Source: an uncultured Bacteroidota bacterium (GTDB lineage: Bacteria > Bacteroidota > Bacteroidia > B-17B0 > Aurantibacillaceae). Taken from it: a DNA stretch of 41,011 nucleotides. The translations under genes were made by a program, and so were the position numbers. The notes beneath the pieces are model-generated. The model ran no database searches. It was not told the origin of the DNA and worked only from the letters and a program-made list of their open reading frames with translations. Positions 32,855-41,011 of the stretch are shown here, piece after piece. The DNA lies in NCBI GenBank assembly GCA_903834765.1, contig CAILKE010000037.1, positions 1-41,011 of the forward strand. Reading direction: 5' to 3'. The number at the start of each line of letters is the position of its first letter. The first letter of the stretch is position 1.

Positions 32855-34414
32855 ATGATAAAATACGTATTAATTCTTCCATTCTTATTTTTAACCCTAG
32901 TTGGATTATCACAAGATAAGATAAATGCAGAAGATGCAGCAAATAAGTTAAAATTAGGCAACTATGAAGAAGCTCTTGCGGATTATCTTCAGTTGTTAAA
33001 TGCTGAACCTAAAAATGAATTGTATAATTATAATGCCGGCGTTTGTTACCTAAATTCAAATGGTAATAAAGCGAAGGCTGTCCCTTATTTAGAAATTGTA
33101 ACTCGAAAAGATGTATATAATCATGATGCAGATTACTTATTAGCAAGAGCATATCAATATGCTGGCAGATTTGATGACGCCATAAAAATGTATGATAATT
33201 ATAAAATATATCTATTGCAAAAAGGTAAAATAAATACTGAAGTAAATGATGAAATTCAATACTGTTTAAATGCGAAAGAATTAGTTAAATACCCTGTTAA
33301 TGTTAGCTTTCAATCTTTAGGAAAAAATATTAACTCAGAGTTTAATGATTATTTTCCATTTGTTACAGCTAACGAATCGTTTATTGTTTACAACACAAAG
33401 CGTCCTGAAAAAAATGCGGAAAAATTACTAAATGGAGAGTATGGAAATTCTATTTATATTTCAAAAGTAGTTAATGGTCAATACACCAAAGCTATAAGCA
33501 TCGGAGCACCTATAAATTCAGGAAATTCTGGGACAGAAGTAATAGGATTAAGTGCAAATGGAGAAACCATGTTATTATTAATTTATAGTGCTAGTCAAAA
33601 AGGAAATGTATATGTGAGTAATTTGCAAGCAAATGGAAGCTATGGAAAGCCTGAATTATTAAGTAGTAAAATTAATTCTGGAGGTGATGAAATAGCAGCG
33701 TGTATAAATCAATCGGGAAATACTATATTTTTTGCAAGTAATCGTAAAGGTGGTTTTGGTGGTACTGACATTTATGTGTGCAAAAAATTGCCAAATAATG
33801 GAGGAGAATGGTCGGCTCCACAAAACGCAGGACCTGATATAAATACTGCAGCTGATGAAGATTTTCCGAATATTTCACCAGACGAAAAAACGTTATACTT
33901 TTCTTCTAAAGGTCATACTAGTATGGGTGGATATGATATTTTTAAATCCAATTATGATGCTAGCACTAATACATTTAGCAATGCTAAAAATATTGGTTAT
34001 CCTATTAATACAGTTTATGATGATATGAATTTTAGAGTTTCTAAAAACGGTAAGTATGGCTATATTGCTGCTATTAAACCAAACGGCTTAGGCGAATATG
34101 ATATTTATAGAGTAAATTTTAATGAAATAGAAAATGATTATTCGGTTGTAATAGGAGAATTTAAATTAAAAGAAAATGAAAAAGTAAATTACTCAGATGT
34201 ATTTATATCTGTAAATGATGTTACCACTAAAGAGTTAGTTGGTAATTACATACCAAATCCTACAACTGGTCGCTTTATCATGATTTTAACACCAGGTAAA
34301 TACCAAATGAGTATAGAGGCGACTGGTTTAAAAACAATTGAAAAAAATATAGAAGTATTAGACAAAGCTTCATACCAATCAGAAATTAATATGAATATAG
34401 AGTTAGAAAAATAA
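32855..34414 (+). CDS. Exported TPR / PD40 (WD40-like) / carboxypeptidase-regulatory-like protein
   Basis: 519 residues. Signal peptide (1-19, LTLVGLS|Q). TPR motifs at about 27-120 (KLKLGNYEEALADYLQLLNAEPKNELYNYNAG; GRFDDAIKMYDNYKIY). PD40 beta-propeller repeats follow in the middle, each carrying the motif of the type TIFFASNRKGGFGGTDIYV (from about 288) and TLYFSSKGHTSMGGYDIFK (from about 345). A beta-sandwich lies at about 430-519 (SDVFISVNDVTTKELVGNY). This is the layout of PorE-like proteins of the type IX secretion/gliding machinery, but those end in an OmpA peptidoglycan-binding domain, which is absent here because the frame stops after the sandwich. It may be a paralogue without cell-wall anchoring. 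Confidence 0.85.
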   Translation: MIKYVLILPFLFLTLVGLSQDKINAEDAANKLKLGNYEEALADYLQLLNAEPKNELYNYNAGVCYLNSNGNKAKAVPYLEIVTRKDVYNHDADYLLARAYQYAGRFDDAIKMYDNYKIYLLQKGKINTEVNDEIQYCLNAKELVKYPVNVSFQSLGKNINSEFNDYFPFVTANESFIVYNTKRPEKNAEKLLNGEYGNSIYISKVVNGQYTKAISIGAPINSGNSGTEVIGLSANGETMLLLIYSASQKGNVYVSNLQANGSYGKPELLSSKINSGGDEIAACINQSGNTIFFASNRKGGFGGTDIYVCKKLPNNGGEWSAPQNAGPDINTAADEDFPNISPDEKTLYFSSKGHTSMGGYDIFKSNYDASTNTFSNAKNIGYPINTVYDDMNFRVSKNGKYGYIAAIKPNGLGEYDIYRVNFNEIENDYSVVIGEFKLKENEKVNYSDVFISVNDVTTKELVGNYIPNPTTGRFIMILTPGKYQMSIEATGLKTIEKNIEVLDKASYQSEINMNIELEK

Positions 34415-34461
34415 TTCTAATAGGATCTTTGAATTTAAAAAGTATATCGACACTATAATAA

Positions 34462-35079
34462 ATGGAATTCTCGTCGAAATTAATTGAACAAGCTGTTGGG
34501 CATTTTGCAAGCCTTCCGGGTGTTGGTAAAAAATCAGCTCTACGTTATGTATTGCATTTAATCAAACAAGAAAATCAAGAGATTATTAATTTTGCCGACG
34601 TATTAAAAGCATTAAAAACAGATCTGAAATATTGTAAAAATTGCCATACAATTTCGGATAATGATATTTGTGAAGTCTGTTCTAATCCTCTTAGAAATCA
34701 GCAACTTGTTTGTGTAGTTCAAGATTACCGAGACGTTATGGCAATTGAAAACACTGGGCTTTATAAAGGAGTATACCATGTATTAGGAGGATTAATTTCT
34801 CCCATGGAAGGTATTGGACCAAGTAATTTAACCATTGACTCTTTAATTTCAAAAGTTTCAACACAACAAATTACTGAAATTATATTAGCCCTTAATGCAA
34901 CGATGGAGGGAGAAACCACCAGCTTTTTTATCTTCAGAAAACTGGCAACATATAACGTAACCTTGTCTGCTATTGCCCGTGGTATAGCAGTTGGCGATGA
35001 ATTAGAATACACCGACGAAGTAACGTTAGGCCGTTCCATTGTTAACCGCGTTCCTTATAACAATAGTTTAGCGAGGTAA
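34462..35079 (+). CDS. recR: Recombination mediator protein RecR
   Basis: 205 residues, normal length. N-terminal helix-hairpin-helix (ASLPGVGKKSALRYVLHL, 16-33), a four-Cys zinc finger with C58, C61, C70 and C73, then the Toprim domain beginning VVQDYRDVMAIENTG and GVYHVLGGLISPMEGIGP. LALNATMEGETTSFFI and VTLSAIARGIAVGDELEYTDEVTLGRSI complete the Toprim region. With RecF/RecO it loads RecA on gapped DNA. It follows the PD40 gene by 47 bp and precedes the MFS gene by 39 bp. Confidence 0.97.
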   Translation: MEFSSKLIEQAVGHFASLPGVGKKSALRYVLHLIKQENQEIINFADVLKALKTDLKYCKNCHTISDNDICEVCSNPLRNQQLVCVVQDYRDVMAIENTGLYKGVYHVLGGLISPMEGIGPSNLTIDSLISKVSTQQITEIILALNATMEGETTSFFIFRKLATYNVTLSAIARGIAVGDELEYTDEVTLGRSIVNRVPYNNSLAR

Positions 35080-35118
35080 TTTTCTTTATATTATTTAAAA
35101 AAACAATAATAGCCACTA

Positions 35119-36300
35119 ATGAAATATATTACAAGAACGGTTTGGACTTTATCATTAGTGAGTTTGTTTACTGACACTGCCAGCGAAATGCTGTATCCAA
35201 TTATGCCCATCTATTTAAAAACAATTGGTTTTTCAATAGTACTCATCGGTGTGCTCGAGGGCTTTGCTGAAGCAACGGCAGGACTCAGTAAAGGCTATTT
35301 TGGTAAACTATCTGATAACTCTGGTAAAAGAATTCCTTTTGTACAAATTGGTTATTCGATAAGTGCCATTTCTAAACCAATGATGGCCTTTTTTGTTTTT
35401 CCACTTTGGGTTTTCTTTTCGCGCACCATTGACCGTCTGGGAAAAGGCATTCGAACAGGCGCTAGAGATGCTATCTTATCTGATGAAGCAACGCCAAATA
35501 CAAAAGGCAAGGTATTTGGATTTCATCGTTCTATGGATACGTTTGGGGCAGTATTAGGTCCTTCGCTTGGCTTACTTTATTTATATTATTTTCCTCAAGA
35601 TTATAAAACACTTTTTTTTATCGCCTTTATTCCTGGTGTATTAGCTGTATTAGCGTCATTTTTACTCAAGGATAAAAACAAGGTAACACCTAAAGAAATA
35701 AAACCAACTCGATTTTTTTCGTTTTTGGATTATTGGAAAAATAGTCCAATCCTATATAAAAAAGTTGTATTCGGACTTTTAGTATTTACCTTATTCAATA
35801 GTTCAGATGTATTTCTTTTACTTAAAGCTAAGCAAGAGGGATTAGACGACACAGCCATTATTGGTGTATATATATTTTATAATTTAATTTATGCCTTATT
35901 TTCTTTTCCTATTGGTATACTAGCCGATAAAATTGGATTGAAAACTATGTTTACCATAGGGCTATTAATATTTGCCATAGTTTATTTTGGAATGAGTTTC
36001 AGTCGTAACCTTTACTTCTTCATTGCTCTGTTTTTTCTATACGGCATTTATGCTGCTGCAACAGAAGGAATTGCCAAAGCATGGATCAGTAACATCACGG
36101 ATAAAAAAGATACAGCTACTGCTATTGGCACTTACGCAGGATTTCAGAGTATTTGCACGATGCTGGCCAGTTCCTTAGCAGGATTTATTTGGTTCGAATT
36201 TGGAGCAAGTGTTACCTTTATAGTAACAGGCATTGCAACCCTTTTTGTGATCTTGTATTTTATGTTTTCAATTAAAACTCTACCTCCAAAATCTAATTAA
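35119..36300 (+). CDS. Major facilitator superfamily transporter
   Basis: 393 residues, about 12 predicted membrane helices in two six-helix halves separated by a cytosolic loop (LKDKNKVTPKEIKPTRFFS, about 190-210). The region DRLGKGIRTGARDAILSD (about 102-119) is the conserved helix 2-3/4 segment of a drug-efflux-like branch. The N-terminus WTLSLVSLFTDTASEMLYPIMPIYL is also typical. Substrate unknown. Its stop codon overlaps the stop of the convergent DUF6702-like gene (36297-36300). Confidence 0.9.
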   Translation: MKYITRTVWTLSLVSLFTDTASEMLYPIMPIYLKTIGFSIVLIGVLEGFAEATAGLSKGYFGKLSDNSGKRIPFVQIGYSISAISKPMMAFFVFPLWVFFSRTIDRLGKGIRTGARDAILSDEATPNTKGKVFGFHRSMDTFGAVLGPSLGLLYLYYFPQDYKTLFFIAFIPGVLAVLASFLLKDKNKVTPKEIKPTRFFSFLDYWKNSPILYKKVVFGLLVFTLFNSSDVFLLLKAKQEGLDDTAIIGVYIFYNLIYALFSFPIGILADKIGLKTMFTIGLLIFAIVYFGMSFSRNLYFFIALFFLYGIYAAATEGIAKAWISNITDKKDTATAIGTYAGFQSICTMLASSLAGFIWFEFGASVTFIVTGIATLFVILYFMFSIKTLPPKSN

Positions 36301-36860
36301 AAAATAAACTCCACCCTACTCTCTGGATTTGTAACTTTAGAGCTTTTTTTAAGAGTATTGATTTCAGCATGCACAATGTTTACCTGCTGTGGCAAAAAAT
36401 CATATAAGAGTTTAGTATCAACTGTTAGTGATTTTGGCTTTATCACTTTTTGTATTTCTAAATAAGCCCAAACAGATTCTTCTTCTTTCTCATAACCAAT
36501 AAAATGGAGTATTTGCAGCTTTCCATTAACTTGAACCGCTAATCTTTTTTTAATATAATGAAATACAATTGAATCTGTTTCCGTTTTATTTTTCGGATTT
36601 AATACATCAATCGACTTACCAGTGGTTTTTCTCAAAGCATCTTCCAAATCATTGGTGAATAAACGCACACTAATGTTCAAACTCTGCTGCTTTACATCTT
36701 GCTTTATATCTACAACACTTATATAAAAGGGATGTTTCAATGTGTAAAATGAACTCGCGATAATTAGTGCTAAAACCAAAAACAACCCTCTTACCGCAGG
36801 TGTAGTTTTTAATAAATCTATGTATTTTAATTTTAAATTTAGCACACACAAAAATAACAT
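36297..36860 (-). CDS. DUF6702-like membrane-anchored protein
   Basis: Up to 187 residues. One hydrophobic helix (GLFLVLALIIASSFYTL, about 25-41) acts as signal anchor. A beta-rich domain follows (HPFYISVVDIKQDVKQQSLNISVRLFTNDLEDALRK) of the kind annotated DUF6702 in Flavobacteriia, often found beside a HupE/UreJ-like protein and an M1 peptidase, as here. The ATG at 36860 is only 5 bp from the divergent ATG at 36866, which would place each promoter inside the other gene. A later start is likely; TTG codons near residue 26 just before the hydrophobic helix are candidates. Function unknown. Confidence 0.75.
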   Translation of the reverse strand: MLFLCVLNLKLKYIDLLKTTPAVRGLFLVLALIIASSFYTLKHPFYISVVDIKQDVKQQSLNISVRLFTNDLEDALRKTTGKSIDVLNPKNKTETDSIVFHYIKKRLAVQVNGKLQILHFIGYEKEEESVWAYLEIQKVIKPKSLTVDTKLLYDFLPQQVNIVHAEINTLKKSSKVTNPESRVEFIF

Positions 36861-36865
36861 TTTAA

Positions 36866-37447
36866 ATGAACGAATTTTGGTTGTGGTTCACTACGGGCTT
36901 TCAACACATTTTAGATTGGAATGGCTACGATCATATCTTGTATGTCATGGTTTTGTGTGTTTTATTTTCTATTAAAGAATGGAAACCCCTACTCGTATTA
37001 ATCTCAGCCTTTACAATTGGGCATTCATTAACTTTAGCAGCTAGCGCTTTTCACATCATTACCTTCAAACAAATTATTATTGAAGTATTGATACCTATAA
37101 CCATTATAACTACCTGCTTATCAAATATTTATTTTAGAAACAAACATGGTATTAATTATCAATTAAATTATGCGTTAGCCTTGTTCTTTGGCTTCATCCA
37201 TGGAATGGGCTTTTCTAATATACTCACATCACTTTTAGGTAAGGAAGAAAGCATCTTATTACCTTTAATATCATTTAATATAGGACTTGAAATTGGGCAA
37301 TTATGCATAATTACCTTCATGCTTTTATTTTCTATTTTTTTAATTAGATTTACAAGAATTAAACCAACTGTTTGGTTCACATCGGTCTCTTCATTTGTTT
37401 TAATAATTGCCTCTTATTTATTTATTCAACGATTAAATCACTTATAA
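36866..37447 (+). CDS. HupE/UreJ-like integral membrane protein
   Basis: 193 residues, about six membrane helices. Conserved residues include FQHILDWNGYDHILYVMVLCVLF (His/Asp pair), FTIGHSLTLA and FFGFIHGMGFSNIL, the histidine-bearing helices typical of the HupE/UreJ_2 group, members of which are linked to nickel or other metal transport. In Bacteroidota this small version is found beside DUF6702 proteins and M1 peptidases rather than hydrogenase or urease genes. None of the latter occur in this window, so metal specificity is open. It is followed after 5 bp by the metallopeptidase start. Confidence 0.82.
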   Translation: MNEFWLWFTTGFQHILDWNGYDHILYVMVLCVLFSIKEWKPLLVLISAFTIGHSLTLAASAFHIITFKQIIIEVLIPITIITTCLSNIYFRNKHGINYQLNYALALFFGFIHGMGFSNILTSLLGKEESILLPLISFNIGLEIGQLCIITFMLLFSIFLIRFTRIKPTVWFTSVSSFVLIIASYLFIQRLNHL

Positions 37448-37452
37448 CCATC

Positions 37453-39804
37453 ATGCGTATATTAAACCTAACAACTACTCTTTGTTTTAGCTTAAGCATT
37501 GTCTTTGCACAAAACTTAAAAAACAATCCTCAATCCAATCATGGTAATAAATTCGAACAACTAGGTACTATTTTGCCTTCACCAAACGAACAACGAACTG
37601 CCTCTGGAGCTCCCGGTATTAAGTATTGGCAACAACGTGCCGATTACGACATTGACGTTACCTTAGATGAAAAAAACTTAATGATCATTGGTAAAGAAGT
37701 GGTTACTTATCATAATAATTCTTCTGATAAATTAAGTTACCTATGGTTACAACTAGATGAAAATCAACATCAGCCAACAGCAGATAATAATTTTTTTGAT
37801 GGTAATAAATTCAATCAACCATATAATGAAAACGATATTAAAGGCTTAGACGTTAATGAAAAATTAAAAGGTTTAGGCGATCAAATTCTTTCTGTTACAG
37901 ATGAATTAGGTAAACCACTCAAATATACCATCAACCAAACGATGATGCGCATTGATTTACCAAAAACATTGAATGGAAATTCAAAATTAAAATTCATTGT
38001 TAAATGGCAATATAAAATGGGTAATCGCATGGCAATTGGTGGTCGTGGAGGCTACGAATTTTTTCCAGAAGATGGTAATTACTTATTTACTATTACACAA
38101 TGGTATCCGCGTATGTGCGTGTATAGCGACTTTCAAGGCTGGCAAAACAAACAGTTTACAGGTCGTGGAGAATTTGCATTAGCCTTTGGAAATTACAAAG
38201 TAAAAATGACCGTACCTGCAGATCATATTATATGCTCAACAGGTGAATGCCAAAACTATGCGCAAATACTAACGCCTAATCAAATGGCGCGTTGGACAAA
38301 AGCATCTGCTAACTATAGCGATGTTACTGAGATTGTTACCTTAGATGAATGCACCGCAGCCGAAAAAACAAAAGCAAACGCTACTAAAACATGGATTTTT
38401 AAAGCAGACAGCGTTCGCGATTTTGCCTGGGGTTCTTCCCGTAAATTTATGTGGGATGCTATGCCAATTAAAGTAGAAGGAAAAAAAGTTATGTGCATGA
38501 GTTTCTATGCTAAAGAAGCCGCTCCTCTTTACCGAAAGTATTCTACAAAAACAGTAGCGCATACGATTAAAACCTACTCTAAATTTACCACTCCTTACAC
38601 TTACCCTGTTGCCCAAAGTATTGAAGCTTCTAACGGTATGGAATATCCAATGATCTGTTTTAATTTTGGAAGAACGGAAAAAGATGGGACCTACTCTGAA
38701 GGAACTAAATATGGCATGTTAGGCGTTATCATTCACGAAGTAGGACATAACTTTTTTCCAATGATCATTAATAGCGACGAACGCCAATGGAGTTGGTTAG
38801 ACGAAGGCTTAAATACGTTTGTACAATTTTTAACAGAACAAGAGTTCGATAATAATTATCCATCAAACCGTGGACCAGCCTATAAAATGGTGGACTATTT
38901 CAAACTGCCAAAAGATCAATTAGAACCCATTATGACCAACAGCGAAAATATCAATAACTTTGGTGCCAACGCTTATGGTAAACCTTGCACGGCTTTAAAT
39001 ATCTTACGCGAAACTGTTATGGGTCGAGAATTATTTGATTACGCCTTCAAACAATATTGCACACGTTGGGCTTTTAAACATCCTACACCGGCTGATTTCT
39101 TCAGAACAATGGAAGATGCCAGTGCGGTAGATTTAGATTGGTATTGGAGAGCTTGGTTTTATGATATCGAACCAGTAGATATTGCTTTAGACTCTGTAAA
39201 AGCATATGCCTTTAGCAACGGGCAAACAGTTCCTGCAAGATTAGATACAATGACTTTATACCCAACCAAAAAAGAATTTGAATCTATTACCAAAATGCGT
39301 AACCGTGATGCAGGTTTAAAGTTCTTAGTAAATACAGATACAACCTTACGTGATTTCTATTATTACTATAAACCAGAAACGCGCACAGCCATTGAAAAGA
39401 AAGGCATCAACCGTAACGAAAACCTAGAAGCTATTTCAGATTCCGCATACCAAACCATTAAAAACAATTATAACTACGAATTATATTTTACTAATAAAGG
39501 CGGTTGTGTTATGCCCTTGATTATTCAATTTAACTACAAAGACGGGACTTCCGAAGTAAACCGTGTAGATGCATATGTATGGCGAAAAAACGAAAAGTCG
39601 GTTGTTAAAACCTATTCTAAAACTAAAGAGGTAGCATCTATCTTAATTGATCCATATAAAGAAACAGGCGACATTGATGAGAAAAACAATACATGGAACA
39701 TCGCTGCAACACCAAATCGTTTTGATGTATTTAAAACAAAAAACAACATTGGTCGTGGACAAAGCGCCGGTGGAAACCCGATGCAGAAAGCAAAGACTAA
39801 GTAG
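37453..39804 (+). CDS. Exported M1-family metallopeptidase
   Basis: 783 residues from ATG 37453, which gives a clean signal peptide (MRILNLTTTLCFSLSIVFAQ); an ATG at 37372 is inside the preceding gene and unlikely. The zinc site HEVGH (428-432) is followed by E451 in WLDEGLNTF, an exact HExxH-x18-E. The N-terminal domain has YDIDVTLDEKNLMIIGKEVVTYHNNS as in aminopeptidase-N folds; the exopeptidase GxMEN-type motif appears as SNGMEYPMICF. The C-terminal third has beta-structured regions and ends in a Gly/Lys tail. It is a predicted periplasmic or surface zinc peptidase. It lies immediately downstream of the HupE-like gene and is likely co-transcribed. Confidence 0.92.
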   Translation: MRILNLTTTLCFSLSIVFAQNLKNNPQSNHGNKFEQLGTILPSPNEQRTASGAPGIKYWQQRADYDIDVTLDEKNLMIIGKEVVTYHNNSSDKLSYLWLQLDENQHQPTADNNFFDGNKFNQPYNENDIKGLDVNEKLKGLGDQILSVTDELGKPLKYTINQTMMRIDLPKTLNGNSKLKFIVKWQYKMGNRMAIGGRGGYEFFPEDGNYLFTITQWYPRMCVYSDFQGWQNKQFTGRGEFALAFGNYKVKMTVPADHIICSTGECQNYAQILTPNQMARWTKASANYSDVTEIVTLDECTAAEKTKANATKTWIFKADSVRDFAWGSSRKFMWDAMPIKVEGKKVMCMSFYAKEAAPLYRKYSTKTVAHTIKTYSKFTTPYTYPVAQSIEASNGMEYPMICFNFGRTEKDGTYSEGTKYGMLGVIIHEVGHNFFPMIINSDERQWSWLDEGLNTFVQFLTEQEFDNNYPSNRGPAYKMVDYFKLPKDQLEPIMTNSENINNFGANAYGKPCTALNILRETVMGRELFDYAFKQYCTRWAFKHPTPADFFRTMEDASAVDLDWYWRAWFYDIEPVDIALDSVKAYAFSNGQTVPARLDTMTLYPTKKEFESITKMRNRDAGLKFLVNTDTTLRDFYYYYKPETRTAIEKKGINRNENLEAISDSAYQTIKNNYNYELYFTNKGGCVMPLIIQFNYKDGTSEVNRVDAYVWRKNEKSVVKTYSKTKEVASILIDPYKETGDIDEKNNTWNIAATPNRFDVFKTKNNIGRGQSAGGNPMQKAKTK

Positions 39805-39852
39805 AGTTTGTTTTAATTAATTAAAATTATTTCAATGATACGCAGTTATTTT

Positions 39853-39898
39853 GCAAATTCACTTGACGTGAAAAAATTTGCGCCATAGCAGTGTTGTA
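39853..39898. other. Imperfect hairpin with bulge followed by CATAGC/GTTGTA motif
   Basis: GCAAATTCAC (39853-39862), loop TTGAC, then GTGAA and TTTGC (to 39881) form a stem with a 4-A bulge. Directly after it lies CCATAGCAGTGTTGTAT, similar to the reverse complement of the motif at 15196-15215. It occupies the 199-bp gap after the M1 peptidase and may mark another acquired segment at the right end. Confidence 0.35.
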
Positions 39899-40003
39899 TT
39901 TTATGATTTTGTTGAATTGAGAGTTACCCAATTTTAAAATTTTATTATATTGAAAAAATTTAATATTTTTAATTTAACAAATTATTATTAAATATTGATT
40001 ATA

Positions 40004-40657
40004 ATGTATGAAACTCTTACTGTTATCCATGTGGTGTTTACTAGCATTGCACTTCTTTCAGGACTAATTGCGATGATTGCCTCTCCAAAGGGAAGTAGAC
40101 TGCATAAAAAATCAGGTCTTGTTTATTTCTATTCCTTTATTGGTGTCATATTAACGGGCTTGCTCATGGTTTTAATCCAATACAAAGATTTATTTCTTGG
40201 AATCACAATATTCAACTCATATCTTTTGTTTGTGGGTTACCGCGTTTTAAAACATAAACATGCAAAATCAAATTGGCTGGTTTGGCTAATGCTTACCATT
40301 TTCGTCGGAAACGGTTTGCTTTTATTATTTGGATCATTTAGAATTGATGATGGTTTTTGGGAACATGGATATAAATGGAGTATTGTTCGAGCTTTTATGG
40401 CACTACTAACATTTTATCTCGCAGTAAAAGATTTTCGATCTTTTAGAAGTAAAATTCTAGATAAAAAAGAATGGCTTTTTACACACATGGAAAAAATGTT
40501 GATTACATATATTTCTCTTATCGCTGGAGTTATGTTAAGGCTTTTAGATTATCTACCAATTAAAGATAGTAAATGGTTATGTTGGATTGTTCCTTATCTT
40601 ATATGTATACCACTTATTACTTATTGGAAAAGTAAGTATAAAAACAAATTAGGTTAA
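40004..40657 (+). CDS. Multi-pass membrane protein, DUF2306-like
   Basis: 217 residues from ATG 40004; a TTG at 39995 would add three residues. About six or seven membrane helices. The N-terminus TVIHVVFTSIALLSGLIAMIASPKGSRLHKKSGLVYFYSF matches the first two helices and the linking G-x-x-x-H-x-x-x-G motif of DUF2306-type proteins. A further His/Met-containing helix (FTHMEKMLITYISLIAGVMLR) is also seen in that family. Function unknown. Placed after a hairpin-bearing gap and not obviously co-transcribed with the M1 peptidase. Confidence 0.75.
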   Translation: MYETLTVIHVVFTSIALLSGLIAMIASPKGSRLHKKSGLVYFYSFIGVILTGLLMVLIQYKDLFLGITIFNSYLLFVGYRVLKHKHAKSNWLVWLMLTIFVGNGLLLLFGSFRIDDGFWEHGYKWSIVRAFMALLTFYLAVKDFRSFRSKILDKKEWLFTHMEKMLITYISLIAGVMLRLLDYLPIKDSKWLCWIVPYLICIPLITYWKSKYKNKLG

Positions 40658-40794
40658 TTTGAATAAGTTATTAAATAACTTTATTAATTGTTTTATTGAA
40701 TTGCTGTTTAACTTAAGTGTGTTATTATTTACATGACAATATTAAGCAACAAATAAATTTAATATATATCAAATTAGCAATAAAAGCAGAATAA

Positions 40795-41011
40795 ATGAAA
40801 AATAAATACGTGAGAATATTCTTGATTATTTTAATAGGAATATTGACAATCTTATCAATAAAATACGAAAATTTAATTTTATTCATATCGGCAACTATAA
40901 TTTATGTTGTACTTATTATTACAAAGATAATATCCATCTACAAATTAAAGAAGGACAAAAAAATGCCATCGGTTTCCTTAATAATTGTAAATATTATTTT
41001 CTTTATTGGTC
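40795..41011 (+). CDS. Membrane protein, N-terminal part only
   Basis: An open frame from ATG 40795 runs off the right edge; 72 codons are visible. It starts MKNKYVRIFLIILIGILTIL and continues with ENLILFISATIIYVVLIITK, a basic loop (KLKKDKKMPS) and a third hydrophobic stretch (VSLIIVNIIFFIG). Three membrane helices are therefore expected so far. No family can be assigned from this much. Very AT-rich. Confidence 0.6.
   Translation, partial: MKNKYVRIFLIILIGILTILSIKYENLILFISATIIYVVLIITKIISIYKLKKDKKMPSVSLIIVNIIFFIG

Noticed and set aside
37372-37452. N-terminal extension of the M1 peptidase from ATG 37372
   Set aside because: It overlaps the HupE-like gene by 76 bp and hides the signal peptide that begins at 37453.
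1-41011. CRISPR arrays, rRNA or tRNA genes, intact insertion sequences
   Set aside because: No regularly spaced direct repeats with unique spacers, no rRNA-like sequence, no cloverleaf candidate or transposase frame were noticed; the only regular repeat is the coding array at 1-345.

Overview
The window looks like a chromosome segment of a low-GC member of the Bacteroidota. The evidence is internal: a PorX-type response regulator with a PglZ domain, a TPR/PD40 lipoprotein-type gene, DUF4197, a bacterial geranylgeranylglyceryl-phosphate synthase, sparse Shine-Dalgarno sequences, and promoters of the Bacteroidota form TTTG-N19-21-TAnnTTTG. I cannot name genus or species. No rRNA, tRNA, CRISPR array or intact transposase was found.

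Layout. 1-1120 (minus) is the N-terminal part of an exported protein with a long Lys/Ala/Leu/Glu coil built from nested 15-bp/120-bp tandem repeats; it runs off the left edge. 1498-5707 (plus) is an acyl-CoA carboxylase carboxyltransferase, an APC amino-acid permease and a lipoprotein, converging on porX (5709-7265, minus). 7494-12348 (plus) is a five-gene run: tandem universal stress protein, AMP/thymidine-phosphorylase-type enzyme, PRPP synthetase, alpha/beta hydrolase and TPMT-type methyltransferase. The phosphorylase and PRPP synthetase overlap by 4 bp and suggest a stress-linked nucleotide/phosphoribose salvage unit.

12.35-17.95 kb is an accessory island. Its left edge is a badly decayed tyrosine-recombinase C-terminus directly after the methyltransferase. 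Then come eight plus-strand genes without clear family names, including a membrane-anchored J-domain-like protein (HPD motif) and a protein resembling proteasome/HslV-type Ntn hydrolases with Thr2. The longer gaps contain related CATAAC/GTTAG-type motifs, imperfect hairpins with bulged bases, and two copies of a similar promoter module. This resembles an integrase-less gene-cassette array, and it is the part of the window most likely to hold something undescribed.

17.98-24.75 kb is housekeeping on the minus strand: acs, an outer-membrane-barrel-like protein, pheT (carrying an in-frame 16-bp perfect palindrome) and ahcY. 24.85-26.76 kb (plus) is a phosphopantetheinyl transferase, GGGP synthase and a ThiE/TenI-like protein. 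26.78-28.82 kb (minus) is cinA and an esterase-like hydrolase. 28.9-31.0 kb (plus) is DUF4197 and queA. 31.06-32.72 kb (minus) is a peptide-binding lipoprotein. 32.86-36.30 kb (plus) is a TPR/PD40 protein, recR and an MFS transporter. 36.3-39.8 kb is a DUF6702-like protein, a HupE/UreJ-like membrane protein and an M1 metallopeptidase. The right end has two small membrane proteins, the last one cut by the window edge, preceded by another cassette-junction-like hairpin.
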